A stretch of 64,000 nt of DNA, taken from the NCBI GenBank assembly GCA_030789695.1, contig CM061138.1:14332214-14396213 (forward strand). Reading direction: 5' to 3'. Of the stretch, positions 44,656 to 56,513 are shown one piece after another. The notes under the pieces are model-generated. The model was not told where the DNA came from. It was given only the letters and a program-made list of their open reading frames with translations, and searched no databases. Each line of letters starts with the position of its first letter. Within the stretch, counting starts at the first letter, position 1. The position numbers were made by a program, and so were the translations under genes. This DNA comes from Scilla litardierei. Its lineage: Eukaryota; Streptophyta; Magnoliopsida; Asparagales; Asparagaceae.

Positions 44656-46381
44656 TGTAGTGACCCTGTGCTTTGAGGAATAAACACTAGAGGGGGGTGA
44701 ATAGTGTTTTATAGAATTATAAGGAAATTACGCCAAATAAAACCCTACTTAACCAACAAATGCGGAATGTAATAAATGAACAACAACCCAAGCAAGAATG
44801 CAATGCAAACAAGTGATATAACGGGTTCGGATCCACCCAAGTCTCCCCGACTTATTCCCGGTGATCCTACGTCCCAAACACCCGGATCCCCTCCGGATAC
44901 TTGCGTTAGAAACCTCTAACTCAAATTTGCACTATGAAATACTTGTAGAAAACCTCTACAAGATCAAATCATACACAAATGAAAATGTGACTCCCACAAA
45001 CCGGGATCACAAACAACTCTCACAACCGAGAGTAAAACTTGCAATAGCAATAAATTGAAATATGAAATGCTTACCAACAAAATCCTATGCCTTGAGTAAA
45101 CTTACGATTTTAGGGCAAGGAGGATTTTAGAGGAGAAGAAGTCACCAAACCCTAGCTCCAAGAAGTTGACCAGCAATAGAAGCCTAGGGTGGAGTTGGTG
45201 ACCTTGGATCAAGCTCTTGGCTTGAGTGGCTCACAATCAATGAGAATCTCTCTTTGGAAATAAGAGTGAGAGAGAGATTCTAGTGAGAATTGAAAGCTTG
45301 GAAAATGAGAATAAATGCTTCTCTTTGATTCTCTAAAATGCAATTAATATCAGCCTTGAATACTATGAAAGAACCCCTCCAAGTATAAATAGGTTAGAGG
45401 AAAGAGAGCAAAATTCGTGGCATTTAATGCTCCAACGGCTCTATTCTGAAGCAGTCTAGTCGGTCAAAGAAGGATCATTGACCGACTAGTTTCTCAACTA
45501 GTCGGTCGGTGATTCAACATGAACCGACTAACTGGAGAACAGCCAAAAGAGAAAGTTCAGACAATAAAGAACTAGTCGGTCTAAGAAGACTTTCCAACCG
45601 ACTAGTTTCACAACTAGTCGGTCGGTGAGTGTTCTTTCACCGACTAAGAGATGAAATCAAAGTGGCTGAATCCAAAGACAGCTAGTCGGTTTAAGAGCAA
45701 ATTCCAACCGACTAGTTTCACAACTAGTCGGTCTGTCGTTGTTCTTTGACCGACTAACTGTAAACATTAAGTTAGGCTAAAAAGTGAAACCTTAACTAGT
45801 CGGTCTAAGAAGGATTCCTAACCGACTAGTTTGACAACTAGTCGGTCGGTGAACCTTCTTGGACCTACTAATTGTAAACAGTGAATGAGCTGAAAATGAA
45901 CAAGGCATTCTAGTCGGTTCAAGAAGGATTGCCGACCGACTAGATTGCCATCTAGTCGGTTGGTTCTTCTTCTTGAACCAACTAAGATGCACAAGAAGCC
46001 GAGGGAAGAAGCGATAGGCTTCGGAAAAGTTTCTAATGGCTTCTAAGATAATCCTAGCTCTAAGATATGAGCGATAAGAAGATTATAATGTAAGTCCTAC
46101 TCAAGTCTTAACATTCTATTTTATGAAGCTAGAAGACATTAAATTAAACATGACGAACCGTCTTCAAAGCTTCAATCTTCACTTTTTACTTCAATAAAGC
46201 TCCTTGAGCTTCAACGAAGCTTCAGGCACACGATCACGCGTTTTGAGAAGTCTTGAGACGTCGCTTTTGATGTTCATAGAAATTTGGCGACGATTTCCAT
46301 AACTGCGCTAACAAAGATTTAGTTCACGATATTTATGTTTGTTCATCATCAAAACCAAATCTAGGGAATCAATACTCAACA
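44656..46381 (-). repeat. 3' LTR of Sire-A
   Basis: TGTAGTGACCC to TACTCAACA. Minus-strand TATA (TATTTATA) at 45384-45391. The palindrome array lies at 45457-45986. Confidence 0.95.
45457..45986. repeat. TAGTCGGTC palindrome array in the Sire-A 3' LTR
   Basis: Five units of CTAGTCGGTC-AAGAAGG...CCGACCGACTAG / CTAGTCGGTCGG...GACCGACTA, period ~110 bp, ending ~65 bp upstream of the TATA on the minus strand. Confidence 0.95.
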
Positions 46382-47666
46382 TTCTCCCCCTTTTTGGTGA
46401 TGACAAACCAACATAAATAATAATCAATAATAATGATTCAAATGAAATTTACTTACTCCCCCTGCATTGATGACACGTTAGTTCCGTATTCAATAATGAT
46501 CATACACATCAAGCAGGCGAGAAAAGTATAAAATGTGAACTCAAATATTGAAATTTAGGATCAAAATCCATTTTTATATCTTGACTCCCCCGGAATCTAA
46601 CATATCAAATTAGATTCACGGTAAAATGCTTTGAATTATCATTAAGCACATCTCATTATTAATTCTCTCCCCCTTTGGCATTAGCAAAAAGAGCGGGATG
46701 AGATCAACGACAACAACAATGGCTAAGAAATAAAAGCACGAGAGTCTAAGAATACGATCACGGTCCAAATGACACCTAAGTAAAATACCAAATGTACAAG
46801 ACTGAATAAAATCAAAACGTGCCAATGAGACCATAGTTGAAAATCGAAAAATGAAATCATCAAAAATCAAATCAATTCCATGTATTGATTTATGGAACAT
46901 GCTCTCCAATATCAACATTCTTGGTTAATTTAGTGCATGGAAAACAATTCTATGTTTTCATAAAAGTAAATCTATTTAACCAAAATAATCGTCGAGCGAC
47001 GAAGTCAATATTAGAGACATAAATCCAATGTGTACAAGAAAAAGATGCACACATCATACAACACCAAAAGTCACAACATCGATTGAAAAGGATCACAAAG
47101 AATAAGCATTCCAAATCTAAGTGAAGTGTGCGATGTGAGGTGACAAGTTGATTAAACCAATATGAAATCAAAAACATGCAACAGTGTTATGCCAAAAATA
47201 GAGATAGAAACTTCGTAAAATTTACGGCATACACAAATCTAGTGCGAGCATGCATTCCAAAAGAGATACTCACTAAATGAGTCAATAATATGCATGGAAT
47301 ACCATGAGCAAGAGAAAGATAAGTACATAATCATAAGCTCAAAACTAGCTTCAAAATATGCAAGAGATAGTCTAAAACATAAAGAGACATCTACATGCAT
47401 TCAACATACATGGACACCATATGTAAGAATATACTTACAACATTAAGCTCCCCCTACTTTGGTGCATCACTTAAGCACCATCAACTCCATTAGGATGAAA
47501 ATCCTTGCAAATCAAGGAGTTGATAGGGTTGGTATCCTACGGTGGATTGAACCAAGAAAACATATTCTTGGAGCTAAATTTAGATTTGTTGCTCCTTCTC
47601 TATTTCTTGAGTACCTGAAGATAAAATATCATTCCATGGTACCCAAGGACATTGGGTACTAAGAGA
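46382..47666 (-). other. Sire-A 3' non-coding region with repeated polypurine tracts
   Basis: Minus-strand AGGGGGAG-type tracts lie at about 46383-46393, 46456-46463, 46586-46592, 46664-46671 and 47448-47455. The first adjoins the LTR and is the likely priming site. Multiplied PPTs are a known Sirevirus feature. No gene. Confidence 0.7.
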
Positions 47667-48758
47667 TTAGACCTTTGGAAGCCAAGTCCAATTGGACTTA
47701 GACTTCCCTACGAAATTATCATTATGCACGACATTCATAAAATAGGAATTCATGTATGCTTGTTTTTCATGCATGATAGTGTTCTTCGGGCCCCAAATAG
47801 TGAATAGCTTTGGAGCCCTATTCCTATTGGGAGCATGCATACGTTGTTGATTTCTACGTGATGCATGTCGTGGATAGGCATATGGCACATAATGAAATGG
47901 TGCATGATGATAATTGTTCATATGATGGTGTGGGTGAACATATGCATGTGGAGGAACACGTGCGTGAGTGTGTCTCACATGGTGTGCACGTGCCCGTGGA
48001 TGTGGTGCATAAAAATCATCATATGTGTGACCATGTGGAGTAGGATGTGTGTTCCTACGTGACATGGTATTGGTGTACATAAAAGCATGACCCTTCTTTG
48101 GAGGTCCACCAAAAGTGGGTTTCTTTCCAAATGAGGGTGTGTACGAAGTGGAAGCACCATTGGTAGATGAACTACCAATGGAGTATTTGCTCCCACTCGT
48201 TGAGGCATCGGAAGTTGGCCTAACAAAGGTGGTAGACGATTTGGATGAATTTTCCATCTTATACCCCAAACCAATGCGATGATTGGCCGGAAGTAAGTCA
48301 TTTAGGATATTATCCAAATGGTCCTTACCTTTATTGAATTTATTAATTCGGCCTAATGTGGACTCATACTTCTCGGTGAGAGAAAGTATACTAGCATCCA
48401 AAGTGGACACTTAAGTAGTGAGTACACAAACTCGAGACTTGAGATTCTCATTCACAATACTCAAAGTTGAGTTTCGAGAAATCAAATCCGCCATCTCGTG
48501 TTCATCCGATTCCTCAATATGAACATGCTCAAGTTGAGATTTGAGATTTACAATCTCATTTCTCAAACTTTCAACAACGGTGTCGTCGTTGATGATGATA
48601 GGCTTAGTTGAGGTTTGAAGACTAATTAACTCATCTTTGGTCTTAGTATATCTATTTAATAATTTAGAATATTTAGACCAAATTTGCTCGTTAGCTAATC
48701 TAAGGTCATCCATAGTTACCACATCGCCTTCATCCTCGCTATCATCGGAGGAAGACTC

Positions 48759-50909
48759 TGTAGTGACCCTGTGCTATGAGGAACAAACACTAGAGGGGGG
48801 GGGGGGTGAATAGTGTTTTATAGAATTATAAGAAATTTATGCCAAATAAAACCCTAGTTAACCAACAAATGCGGAATGAAAGAAGTGAACAACAATCACA
48901 AGGAACAATGCAATGCTAACATGCAATCTATCCTGGTTCGGTGCCACCCAAGTCTCCCCGACTTGTTCCCGATGCCCTACTCCAGCAACACCCGGATCCC
49001 CTCCGGATACTCTAGCAAACCACTAGAGATTTTCTTTAGCCCACTTGTGGAAACCCTCCAACAAGTGCAATCGACCTACAATCGATGTCCGTGTATCCCA
49101 CAACCCGGGAACACTCAAAGTCCTTAATCCCATAACATGGGACTAAGCACACTCTCACAAACCGAGAGTAAAATGAAATCTTGACTCCCACAACTTGGGA
49201 TCAAGCCAATCCTCTCACCACCGTGAGTATACAACAAATATGAAGTATAAAGAATGAAATATAAAACTTCTTACCACAAAATCCTATGCCTTGAGAAATA
49301 CTTACCAATTTGGGGCAAGAATAGATTTTGAGGAAGATGAGATCACCAAACCCTAGCTCCACCAAGATGAGCAGCAATAGATGGCTAGGGAGTAGATGGT
49401 GACTTGGATTCAGGCTATTAGCTTGAGAAGCTCACTTGGAATGAGAATCTCTCTTGAGGAGTTAGGCTCAAAGAGTAAGAGAGAGATTCTTGTGAGATGA
49501 GAGAGCTTGAAATTGGAGTTGAATGGATCTTCTCAAAGGTGTGAAAATGTCTCTAATTTCAGCCTTGAATCCCTGGTTAGAAGCACTCAAACTTATATAG
49601 GAAAGAGAGAAAACGGTCACTAAATTCGTGGCATTAAATGCCCCAACGGCTCTATTCTGAAGCTGCTTAATCGGTCTAAGAAGGATCATCAACCGACTAG
49701 AATGACAACTAGTCGGTCAGTGAACCTTCTTGGACCGACTAGATGGTTGACAAAGAAGATGGTGAAATCTGGGTAAGAACTAGTCGGTCTAAGAAGGATC
49801 ATCAACCGACTAGATTGACAACTAGTCGGTCAGTGAACCTTCTTGGACCGACTAGATTGGCTTTTAATACATTAACCATCCTTCTTGAACCAACTAACTG
49901 GTCAACAGTACAAAGGTCGAATTTCACACGGAAAACTAGTCGGTCTGAGAAGAGACACCAACCGACTAGATCGTCATTTAGTCGGTCGGTGAACCTTCTT
50001 GGACCGACTAATTGTTCAACAAATAGTCTTGAATTGATTAGGATAACTAGTCGGTCTGAGAAGGATTTCCAACCGACTAAATCGTCATCTAGTCGGTCGG
50101 TGAACCTTCTTGGACCGACTAATTGACCAATAGTGAATGGGCTGAATTAAGCAAGGATATCTAGTCGGTTCAAGAAGGATTCCCAACCGATTAGATCGTC
50201 ATCTAGTCGGTTGGTTCTTCTTCTTGAACCAACTAAGATGCATATGAAGCCGTGAAATGAAACGATAGGCTACGGGAAAGTTTCTAATGGCTTCTAAGGC
50301 AATCCTAGAGATACGATATGAAAGTTATGAAGATTTCTAGGCAAGTACTACTAAAGGCTTAACATTCTACTAAATCGAAGCTAGAAGACAATATAAATAA
50401 CATGACGAACCGTCTTCGAAGCTTCAACATGGAGAATCCGAATCCCTTGACTTCATGAATACTCCTTGAGCTTCAACAAAGCGCCAGGCATAACGATCAT
50501 GCGTTCTAAGGAAGTCTTGGGATGTCGCTTGAGATGAACAAATTACTTTGGCGACGATCTCCATAATTCTTCATGGACTTGAGTCTTTTAGTTGAATGAC
50601 TTGAATATCTTCAATGTCATGGTCTTTGAAGCTTTTGACTCATCCATTCATTTCTTCTCTTTGGATTGAATCTCCATTCATTTGTTGATGCCATTGGCTT
50701 GAGGTTTGAAGTAGCCTTTGAGTTCTTCAAGCCAATGCTTCACCTTTGTTGATCTACCAAGTCATCCACTTGAATCAACACGTGTAGTCACTTTTGATCT
50801 TCTTGAATCTAATTGGTGACTTTTTAGCTAACCATAATCATAAGAGTTAGTCACAATGATTTGTGTTTGATCATCATCAAAATCAAGGTGGAGAGTCCAA
50901 TACTCAACA
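48759..50909 (-). mobile_element. Solo LTR-3 (second Sire-like subfamily) inside Sire-A gag
   Basis: TGTAGTGACCC to TACTCAACA (2151 bp) with a perfect GACTC duplication at 48754-48758 and 50910-50914. It shares ends and array with the Sire-A LTR but has many differences and is 425 bp longer, so it is a related subfamily. No internal region. Confidence 0.95.
49667..50235. repeat. TAGTCGGTC palindrome array in solo LTR-3
   Basis: Five full units and one half unit, about 67 bp upstream of the minus-strand TATA (CTATATAA, 49593-49600). The long Arg/Ser/Leu frame over it (49743-50126) is a repeat artefact. Confidence 0.95.
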
Positions 50910-52077
50910 GACTCTTGATCATGTTCCTCTCTAGCCATGAAGCACATGTGTGCTTGCTCCACTTGTTCATCATCCGACTCTCCACTTGAGGAATCTTCGT
51001 CAGAGTCGGTGAATGTGCCGACAAGCACCTTCTTATACCCTTTCTTGTACTTCTTTGACTTGTCGAACTTTGGCACCTTTCACTTCTCCTTTTGTTTTTT
51101 TGAGGACAATCCACTTTCATGTGTCCTGGCTTATTGCATTTAAAGCACAAATGAGCGGAGGCGTTAGAAGAACTAAACTTAGATTTGTTCTTGAAGTTAC
51201 CTTTCCAGAAGAATCGGTTGAACTTCTTTGCCATAAGGGCAATGGATTCCAAGTCCAACTCGTCTTCCGAGTCTTCATCATCGGTAGATGTAGATGTAGA
51301 TGGAGCGACCTTGAACACAATCGCCTTTTTCTTTGGCTCGTCTTGCTTCAAGTAAGACTTCATCTTGTCCTGCAGCTTTAGTTTACTGTCCTTGCGTATC
51401 TCATAAGACATCAAGGTACCCATTAGTTGAATGACAGTATATTTACTCATATCGTTACCTTCCTCGATGGCGAAGGTACGTTTTTCCCAACAAGAAGGAA
51501 GTCCATCAATGATCTTTGAGACTTTCTCCTTTTGGGTGTAGGTCTTTCCAAGAGCCTCCAACTCATTGGTGATGTCAACAAAGCGAGCATAGTACTCCTT
51601 CATCTTCTCACCCTGTTGCATATGAAATAATTCGTAATCTTTATTTACAACAACGAGTTTGGAGTCTCTTACCCTACTCGTTACTTCATGCAAGATGAGG
51701 AGTGAGTTTTAGATTTGATATACACTCTTACATGTGCATATCTTGTTGAAGTCTTCGGGCTCCAAAGCACATTGCAAGATGTTCATTGCCTTGTCATTGG
51801 TTACCTCCGCGGCGACCTCCGCGGTAGTCCACTTCGCGAAATCTTCTTCGGCGGGCTCGACATACTCCATCATCGTGGCTCTCCATAGTGAAGCACTCCG
51901 GAGGAACGTTTCCATCCGGCATTTCCTATACCCATAATTGGTACCGTTGAAGAAGGGAGGCCTAGTTGAGGAGTGTCCTTCCATCACCGAAGAAGCTCCT
52001 TCATGGTTCCTGAAGGTGCTATATTCTGAAGGTGGACGAACGGTCTTGTTGTCGTTGGAAGACATAGCTATGAACTT

Positions 52078-52090
52078 GGCTCCGATACCA
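52078..52090 (-). other. tRNA-iMet primer-binding site of Sire-A
   Basis: TGGTATCGGAGCC on the minus strand, two bases after the 5' LTR; one change from the standard site. Confidence 0.85.
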
Positions 52091-52092
52091 AT

Positions 52093-53819
52093 TGTAGTGA
52101 CCCTGTGCTATGAGGAATAAACACTAGAGGGGGGTGAATAGTGTTTTATAGAATTATAAGGAAATTACGCCAAATAAAACCCTACTTAACCAACAAACGC
52201 GGAATGTAATAAATGAACAACAACCCAAGCAAGAATGGAATGCAAACAAGTGATATAACGGGTTCGGATCCACCCAAGTCTCCCCGACTTGTTCCCGGTG
52301 ATCCTACGTCCCAAACACACGGATCCCCTCCGGATACTTGAGTTAGAAACCTCTAACTCAAATTTGCACTATGAAATACTTGTAGAAAACCTCTACAAGA
52401 TCAAATCATACACAAATGAAAATGTGACTCCCACAAACCGGGATCACAAACAACTCTCACAACCGAGAGTAAAACTTGCAATATCAATAAATTGAAATAT
52501 GAAATGCTTACCAACAAAATCCTATGCCTTGAGTAAACTTACGATTTTAGGGCAAGGAGGATTTTGGAGGAGAAGAAGTCACCAAACCCTAGCTCCAAGA
52601 AGTTGACCCCAATAGAAGCCTAGGGTGGAGTTGGTGACCTTGGATCAAGCTCTTGGCTTGAGTGGCTCACAATCAATGAGAATCTCTCTTTGGAAATAAG
52701 AGTGAGAGAGAGATTCTAGTGAGAATTGAAAGCTTGGAAAATGAGAATAAATGCTTCTCTTTGATTCTCTAAAATGCAATTAATATCAGCCTTGAATACT
52801 AGGAAAGAACCCCTCCAAGTATAAATAGGTTAGAGGAAAGAGAGAGCAAAATTCGTGGCATTTAATGCTCCAACGGATCTATTCTGAAGCAGTCTAGTCG
52901 GTCAAAGAAGGATCACTGACCGACTAGTTTCTCAACTAGTCGGTCGGTGATTCAACATGAACCGACTAACTGGAGAACAGCCAAAAGAGAAAGTTCAGAC
53001 AATAAAGAACTAGTCGGTCTAAGAAGACTTGCCAACCGACTAGTTTCACAACTAGTCGGTCGGTGAGTGTTCTTTGACCGACTAAGAGATGAAATCAAAG
53101 TGGCTGAATCCAAAGACAGCTAGTCGGGTTAAGAGCAAATTCCAACCGACTAGTTTCACAACTAGTCGGTCTGTCGTTGTTCTTTGACCGACTAACTGTA
53201 AACAGTAAGTTAGGCTGAAAAGTGAAAGCTTAACTAGTCGGTCTAAGAAGGATTCCTAACCGACTAGTTTGACAACTAGTCGGTCGGTGAACCTTCTTGG
53301 ACCTACTAATTGTAAACAGTGAATGAGCTGAAAATGAACAAGGCATTCTAGTCGGTTCAAGAAGGATTGCCGACCGACTAGATTGTCATCTAGTCGTTTG
53401 GTTCTTCTTCTTGAACCAACTAAGATGCACAAGAAGCCGAGGGAAGAAGCGATAGGCTTCGAGAAAGTTTCTAATGGCTTCTAAGATAATCCTAGCTCTA
53501 AGATATGAGCGATAAGAAGATTATAATGTAAGTCCTACTCAAGGCTTAACATTCTATTCTATGAAGCTAGAAGACATTAAATTAAACATGACGAACCGTC
53601 TTCAAAGCTTCAATCTTCACTTTTGACTTCAATAAAGCTCCTTGAGCTTCAACGAAGCTTCAGGCGCACGATCACGCGTTTTGAGAAGTCTTGAGCCGTC
53701 GTTTTTGATGTTCATAGAAATTTGGCGACGATCTCCATAACTGCGCTCACAAAGAGTTAGTTCACGATATTTATGTTTGTTCATCATCAAAACCAAATCT
53801 GGGGAATCAATACTCAACA
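52093..53819 (-). repeat. 5' LTR of Sire-A
   Basis: Pair of 44656-46381. TATA at 52820-52827 and five-unit palindrome array at 52895-53425. Confidence 0.95.
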
Positions 53820-53824
53820 ATACA

Positions 53825-54901
53825 ACTACATCACTTGCAACTTTATATTAAAATGAAGCTAGAATATAATCAATTCTCTACACATCACAACTACCAAATA
53901 ACATCATCTTTAGCAAGCTAACAAATTTCTTATACACTCAATTATACAATATGATTTTCTATCATTAACTTGAGTAATAAGCTAAAATGAGATTAAGCAC
54001 ATTAATTTGAAACTACAAGAATCTTCATGCAACAAATGAGTACAAAAATTGATTCTTACTAACATGTGCATCATGGCAAAAACTAAAATTTGTTAATATT
54101 AGCTTACTAACTCAACATTTGAAAACTCATCATAATTTTAACACCTAATTATTTTACTTACTAAATTCATGAGAAAACCATGCCTAAACTAAATTCTACC
54201 CAAGGAATGGAGATTCCTACCTTGTGAAAGTCCTCCAAATAAAATCTTGGGCCCTTCTTCTCCTTGATGAAAGAACTCCTAGCTCCTTCTTCAAGCTCCA
54301 ATTTTTGTCTCCAATTTGTTGGATTTTTGGGCTATTTTTGGGCTCATTTGGTGTTGAAATGAAAGGGAATTTTTGGGGCTTTTAGAGGTTGAAGAGAGGA
54401 ACCATTTGGAAGTATGTTTTAAGGAAGGAGATGAAGAAATATGAAAGAAGAGGGGGAGGCTAAGTTTCGGCCATGGCTTAGGGAGTGAGGGAGAGAAGGA
54501 AAAATGAGAGATTTTCTTTTCTTTTTTGGTTTTGTTTTTCATTGCCTAGATTTTAGGAATCCCTAAATCCCTCTCCTTCTTACACCTATTAAGCCAAGTG
54601 TCTCTAATTAACTAACAACATGACACATAATATGATGTGTTGTCATGGTAATAAAAATTTTGATTTTTGTATTTTAAGAAAATAAAAATTCATGTAGAAA
54701 TACTTCATACACTCCAAATACATGTATTTCTTCAAATACTCTCATTTACTAAATTCAAGTAATGAGTTTAAAATCTTTTAAAATAAATTCCTACACCAAA
54801 TAATTAAAAGAAAAATATGGGCATACTTCCCAAAAATATACGGACGAATCTACGTCAAAAATACGTACAAATACGCGTATATAGAAATTAGGGTCATTAC
54901 A
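53825..54901 (-). repeat. 5' LTR of Gypsy-A, part 2
   Basis: Continues 44655 after Sire-A and its duplicated ATACA. Ends GGGTCATTACA. Parts 1 and 2 total 2786 bp, against 2785 bp for the other LTR. Confidence 0.95.
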
Positions 54902-55442
54902 GCGGCCGCCGCCCCCTGCAGGTCGGTGCGACGGCGGGGCCGCCCCGTGCAGGGGGGAGCGACGGGTGGGCCGATGCCCCCTCTGCAGGGGGAGCAGCGG
55001 GCGGGGGCCGCCCCCTGCAGGGGGAGCGGCGACCGGGCGCCGGCCTCCCCCCTGCAGGGGGAGGTCGCGACGCCGGGGGAAAGAAGGCCGCCGGCAAGGC
55101 CGCCGGCGGGCTTATGGTAGGGTTTACACAAAAAGCCCTAAAATTTTGATTTTTGGGATGAAAATTTCGTCGTTTTTAGGCGATCTAGCAAATCCCCGTG
55201 TCGATCTTGCGAGATCTAGGGGTAGAACAATCATACGTATGATTAAAAACATCGTTTTTAGCGATTTTACCTCTATATCCGTCCTCCGGATATAGCGACG
55301 GTTGAACGAAGCCCTACGCGGATGAAGACGCTCGATTGAGGAAGCCTTGCACCGTGCGCGTGGATCTCCCTTCTCCTTCTGCCTTCGCAACGAACGAAAA
55401 AATTTTTTGTGGAAAATTTTCTAGAGACTCGTGCTGATAACG
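54902..55442 (-). other. Copia-B leader, last segment, with GC-rich array and PBS
   Basis: GC array to ~55110 (GGCCGCCGCCCCCTGCAGG-type), then ordinary leader aligning with 34070-34419 of Copia-C. It ends in CGTTATCAGCAC on the minus strand (55431-55442), the primer-binding site. Confidence 0.8.
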
Positions 55443-55591
55443 TGTTATGAATCAATTACTGGGGGAGGAGCCCCCAGCTCTTTATTTATAGCCAATAGGG
55501 GAGAATACAAATATGGGCTACAATGATATGGGCCTATCTCTAGGATAACCCAGAATCTAAACCAACTCCGGTTAAATAACCGTTCAAAACA
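55443..55591 (-). repeat. 5' LTR of Copia-B
   Basis: 149 bp, TGTTATGAATC to TTCAAAACA. Pair of 13843-13983. Confidence 0.9.
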
Positions 55592-55596
55592 TAATG

Positions 55597-56513
55597 TATA
55601 TTTTTCCTCAAAGATAAATTTTGTATTAATTGTGCTAAAATAAATTTAAATTCTAAGTTTAAGGCATGAAACCATATATACATATTTCGGTATATAACAC
55701 GTTGACTTCATACCTTGGTATGAAAATTTAGTTTGCCTAAATTTGGATTTAAATTAAAACACAAAATTCAAGTGTTTTCTTCGGGAGCAAATAAAAGGCT
55801 TTAACATATATTTCTCCTCAAGGATAAGTTTAAAAGGCCTTAAGGAATTTTGTGCACTAACCATCAAGTAAATGGCCCTAAAGAAATTTGACACATTTTA
55901 TAGTTATATATAAAATGGGATAGGGTGTATATTTATATACATAACTTTCTATGAATATACACATTAGTACACCTATATACCCCATTTTAAGAAGAAAATT
56001 TGTGTTGAGACTATGGATTTTATTTAACTCAGAATAATGGTTTAAAAGGTGGAATAAAAGGTTCTTATATAAATTTCCACTAATAGAAATTTTGTGTGTG
56101 TGTTAAATTCAGTTTAGTTTCAATTTCAAGTTTTTGGCACAATAAATTATATATATTTCGAATGGAGATTAGTTGGATCATCAACTCACCAAAGTGGGTT
56201 TTCTTGTGAAGATTGGGTCTAATCTCGAAATATAACAAGTTAAATACATACTTTTGTATGAAAATTTTGGTTGCCTTAAATTTGATTTTGAATAAAAGTG
56301 GACTTGAATATTTCCACTTAAAGTATAAATTCATGTATTAAATTGCGACGTAGATTCAAATTTTGCAAAGGTATATATTTTTTGAAATGACTTCGTGCAA
56401 TCATCATCTCGCCAAAGTGGGCTCTGTTTTTTGCATTATTTCATTTCATAAATATAAAAAGAATATTTATGTGCCTATGATTTCGTAAGAATGTTAAATC
56501 GGCTGTAACGACT
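55597..56513 (+). repeat. AT-rich tandem hairpin repeats of the Copia-A leader (right part)
   Basis: Resumes the array seen at 13010-13842, with CACCAAAGTGGG centres near 56185 and 56410. Interrupted at 56514 by Gypsy-B. Confidence 0.75.

Larger units (their letters stand above)
47667..52065 (-). pseudogene. Sire-A gag (split by solo LTR-3; frameshifts and stops)
   Basis: Starts with an ATG at 52065. The UBN2-like capsid region is interrupted by a stop near 51708 and continues at 51693-50910 through a CCHC knuckle (C-F-K-C-N-K-P-G-H-M-K-V-D-C, near 51120) and a shift into an acidic Ser/Asp-rich stretch. Solo LTR-3 interrupts it at 50909-48759. Beyond that lie D-D-L-R-L-A-N-E and a Leu/Glu coiled coil (48722-48411), one more stop, then a Ser/Thr-rich and a His-rich region ending in W-T-W-L-P-K (47667). 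That resembles the W-V-P-K end of Sirevirus gag just before the protease. The pol is absent. Confidence 0.8.
44656..53819 (-). mobile_element. Sire-A: gag-only Sirevirus-like Copia element
   Basis: LTRs at 44656-46381 (1726 bp) and 52093-53819 (1727 bp) with a perfect ATACA duplication (44651-44655, 53820-53824). The intact counterpart of the target in the other Gypsy-A LTR (near 38130) confirms it. On the minus strand there are a PBS and a long gag, and then no protease, integrase, RT or RNase H. The element ends in a ~1.2-kb region with several polypurine-like tracts. LTR similarity suggests a fairly recent insertion. Confidence 0.9.
36425..54901 (-). mobile_element. Gypsy-A: Ty3/Gypsy element of chromovirus (Tekay/Del-like) type, integrase-deleted
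   Basis: LTRs of 2785 bp (36425-39209) and 2786 bp (42947-44655 plus 53825-54901, split by Sire-A). The flanks GTGGC (36420-36424) and GCGGC (54902-54906) are a 5-bp duplication with one change. The internal region (39210-42946) encodes gag with two zinc knuckles, protease, RT and RNase H on the minus strand. The integrase core and chromodomain are deleted. Confidence 0.9.
13843..55591 (-). mobile_element. Copia-B: complete minus-strand Ty1/Copia element carrying four nested insertions
   Basis: Matching short LTRs at 13843-13983 (3' LTR) and 55443-55591 (5' LTR), with a perfect TAATG duplication at 13838-13842 and 55592-55596, define the element. Between them on the minus strand are PBS, leader, gag, then protease-integrase-RT-RNase H. 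The leader holds solo LTR-1, the 2.2-kb insert, solo LTR-2 and Gypsy-A. Removing these leaves ~6.8 kb, close to sister element Copia-C (7.0 kb). Coding sequences carry frameshifts and stops. Confidence 0.9.

Noticed and set aside
49667..50235. Regularly spaced palindromic repeats resembling a CRISPR array
   Set aside because: The units are long imperfect palindromes in LTR U3 regions of a plant genome, with similar rather than unique spacers and no cas genes.
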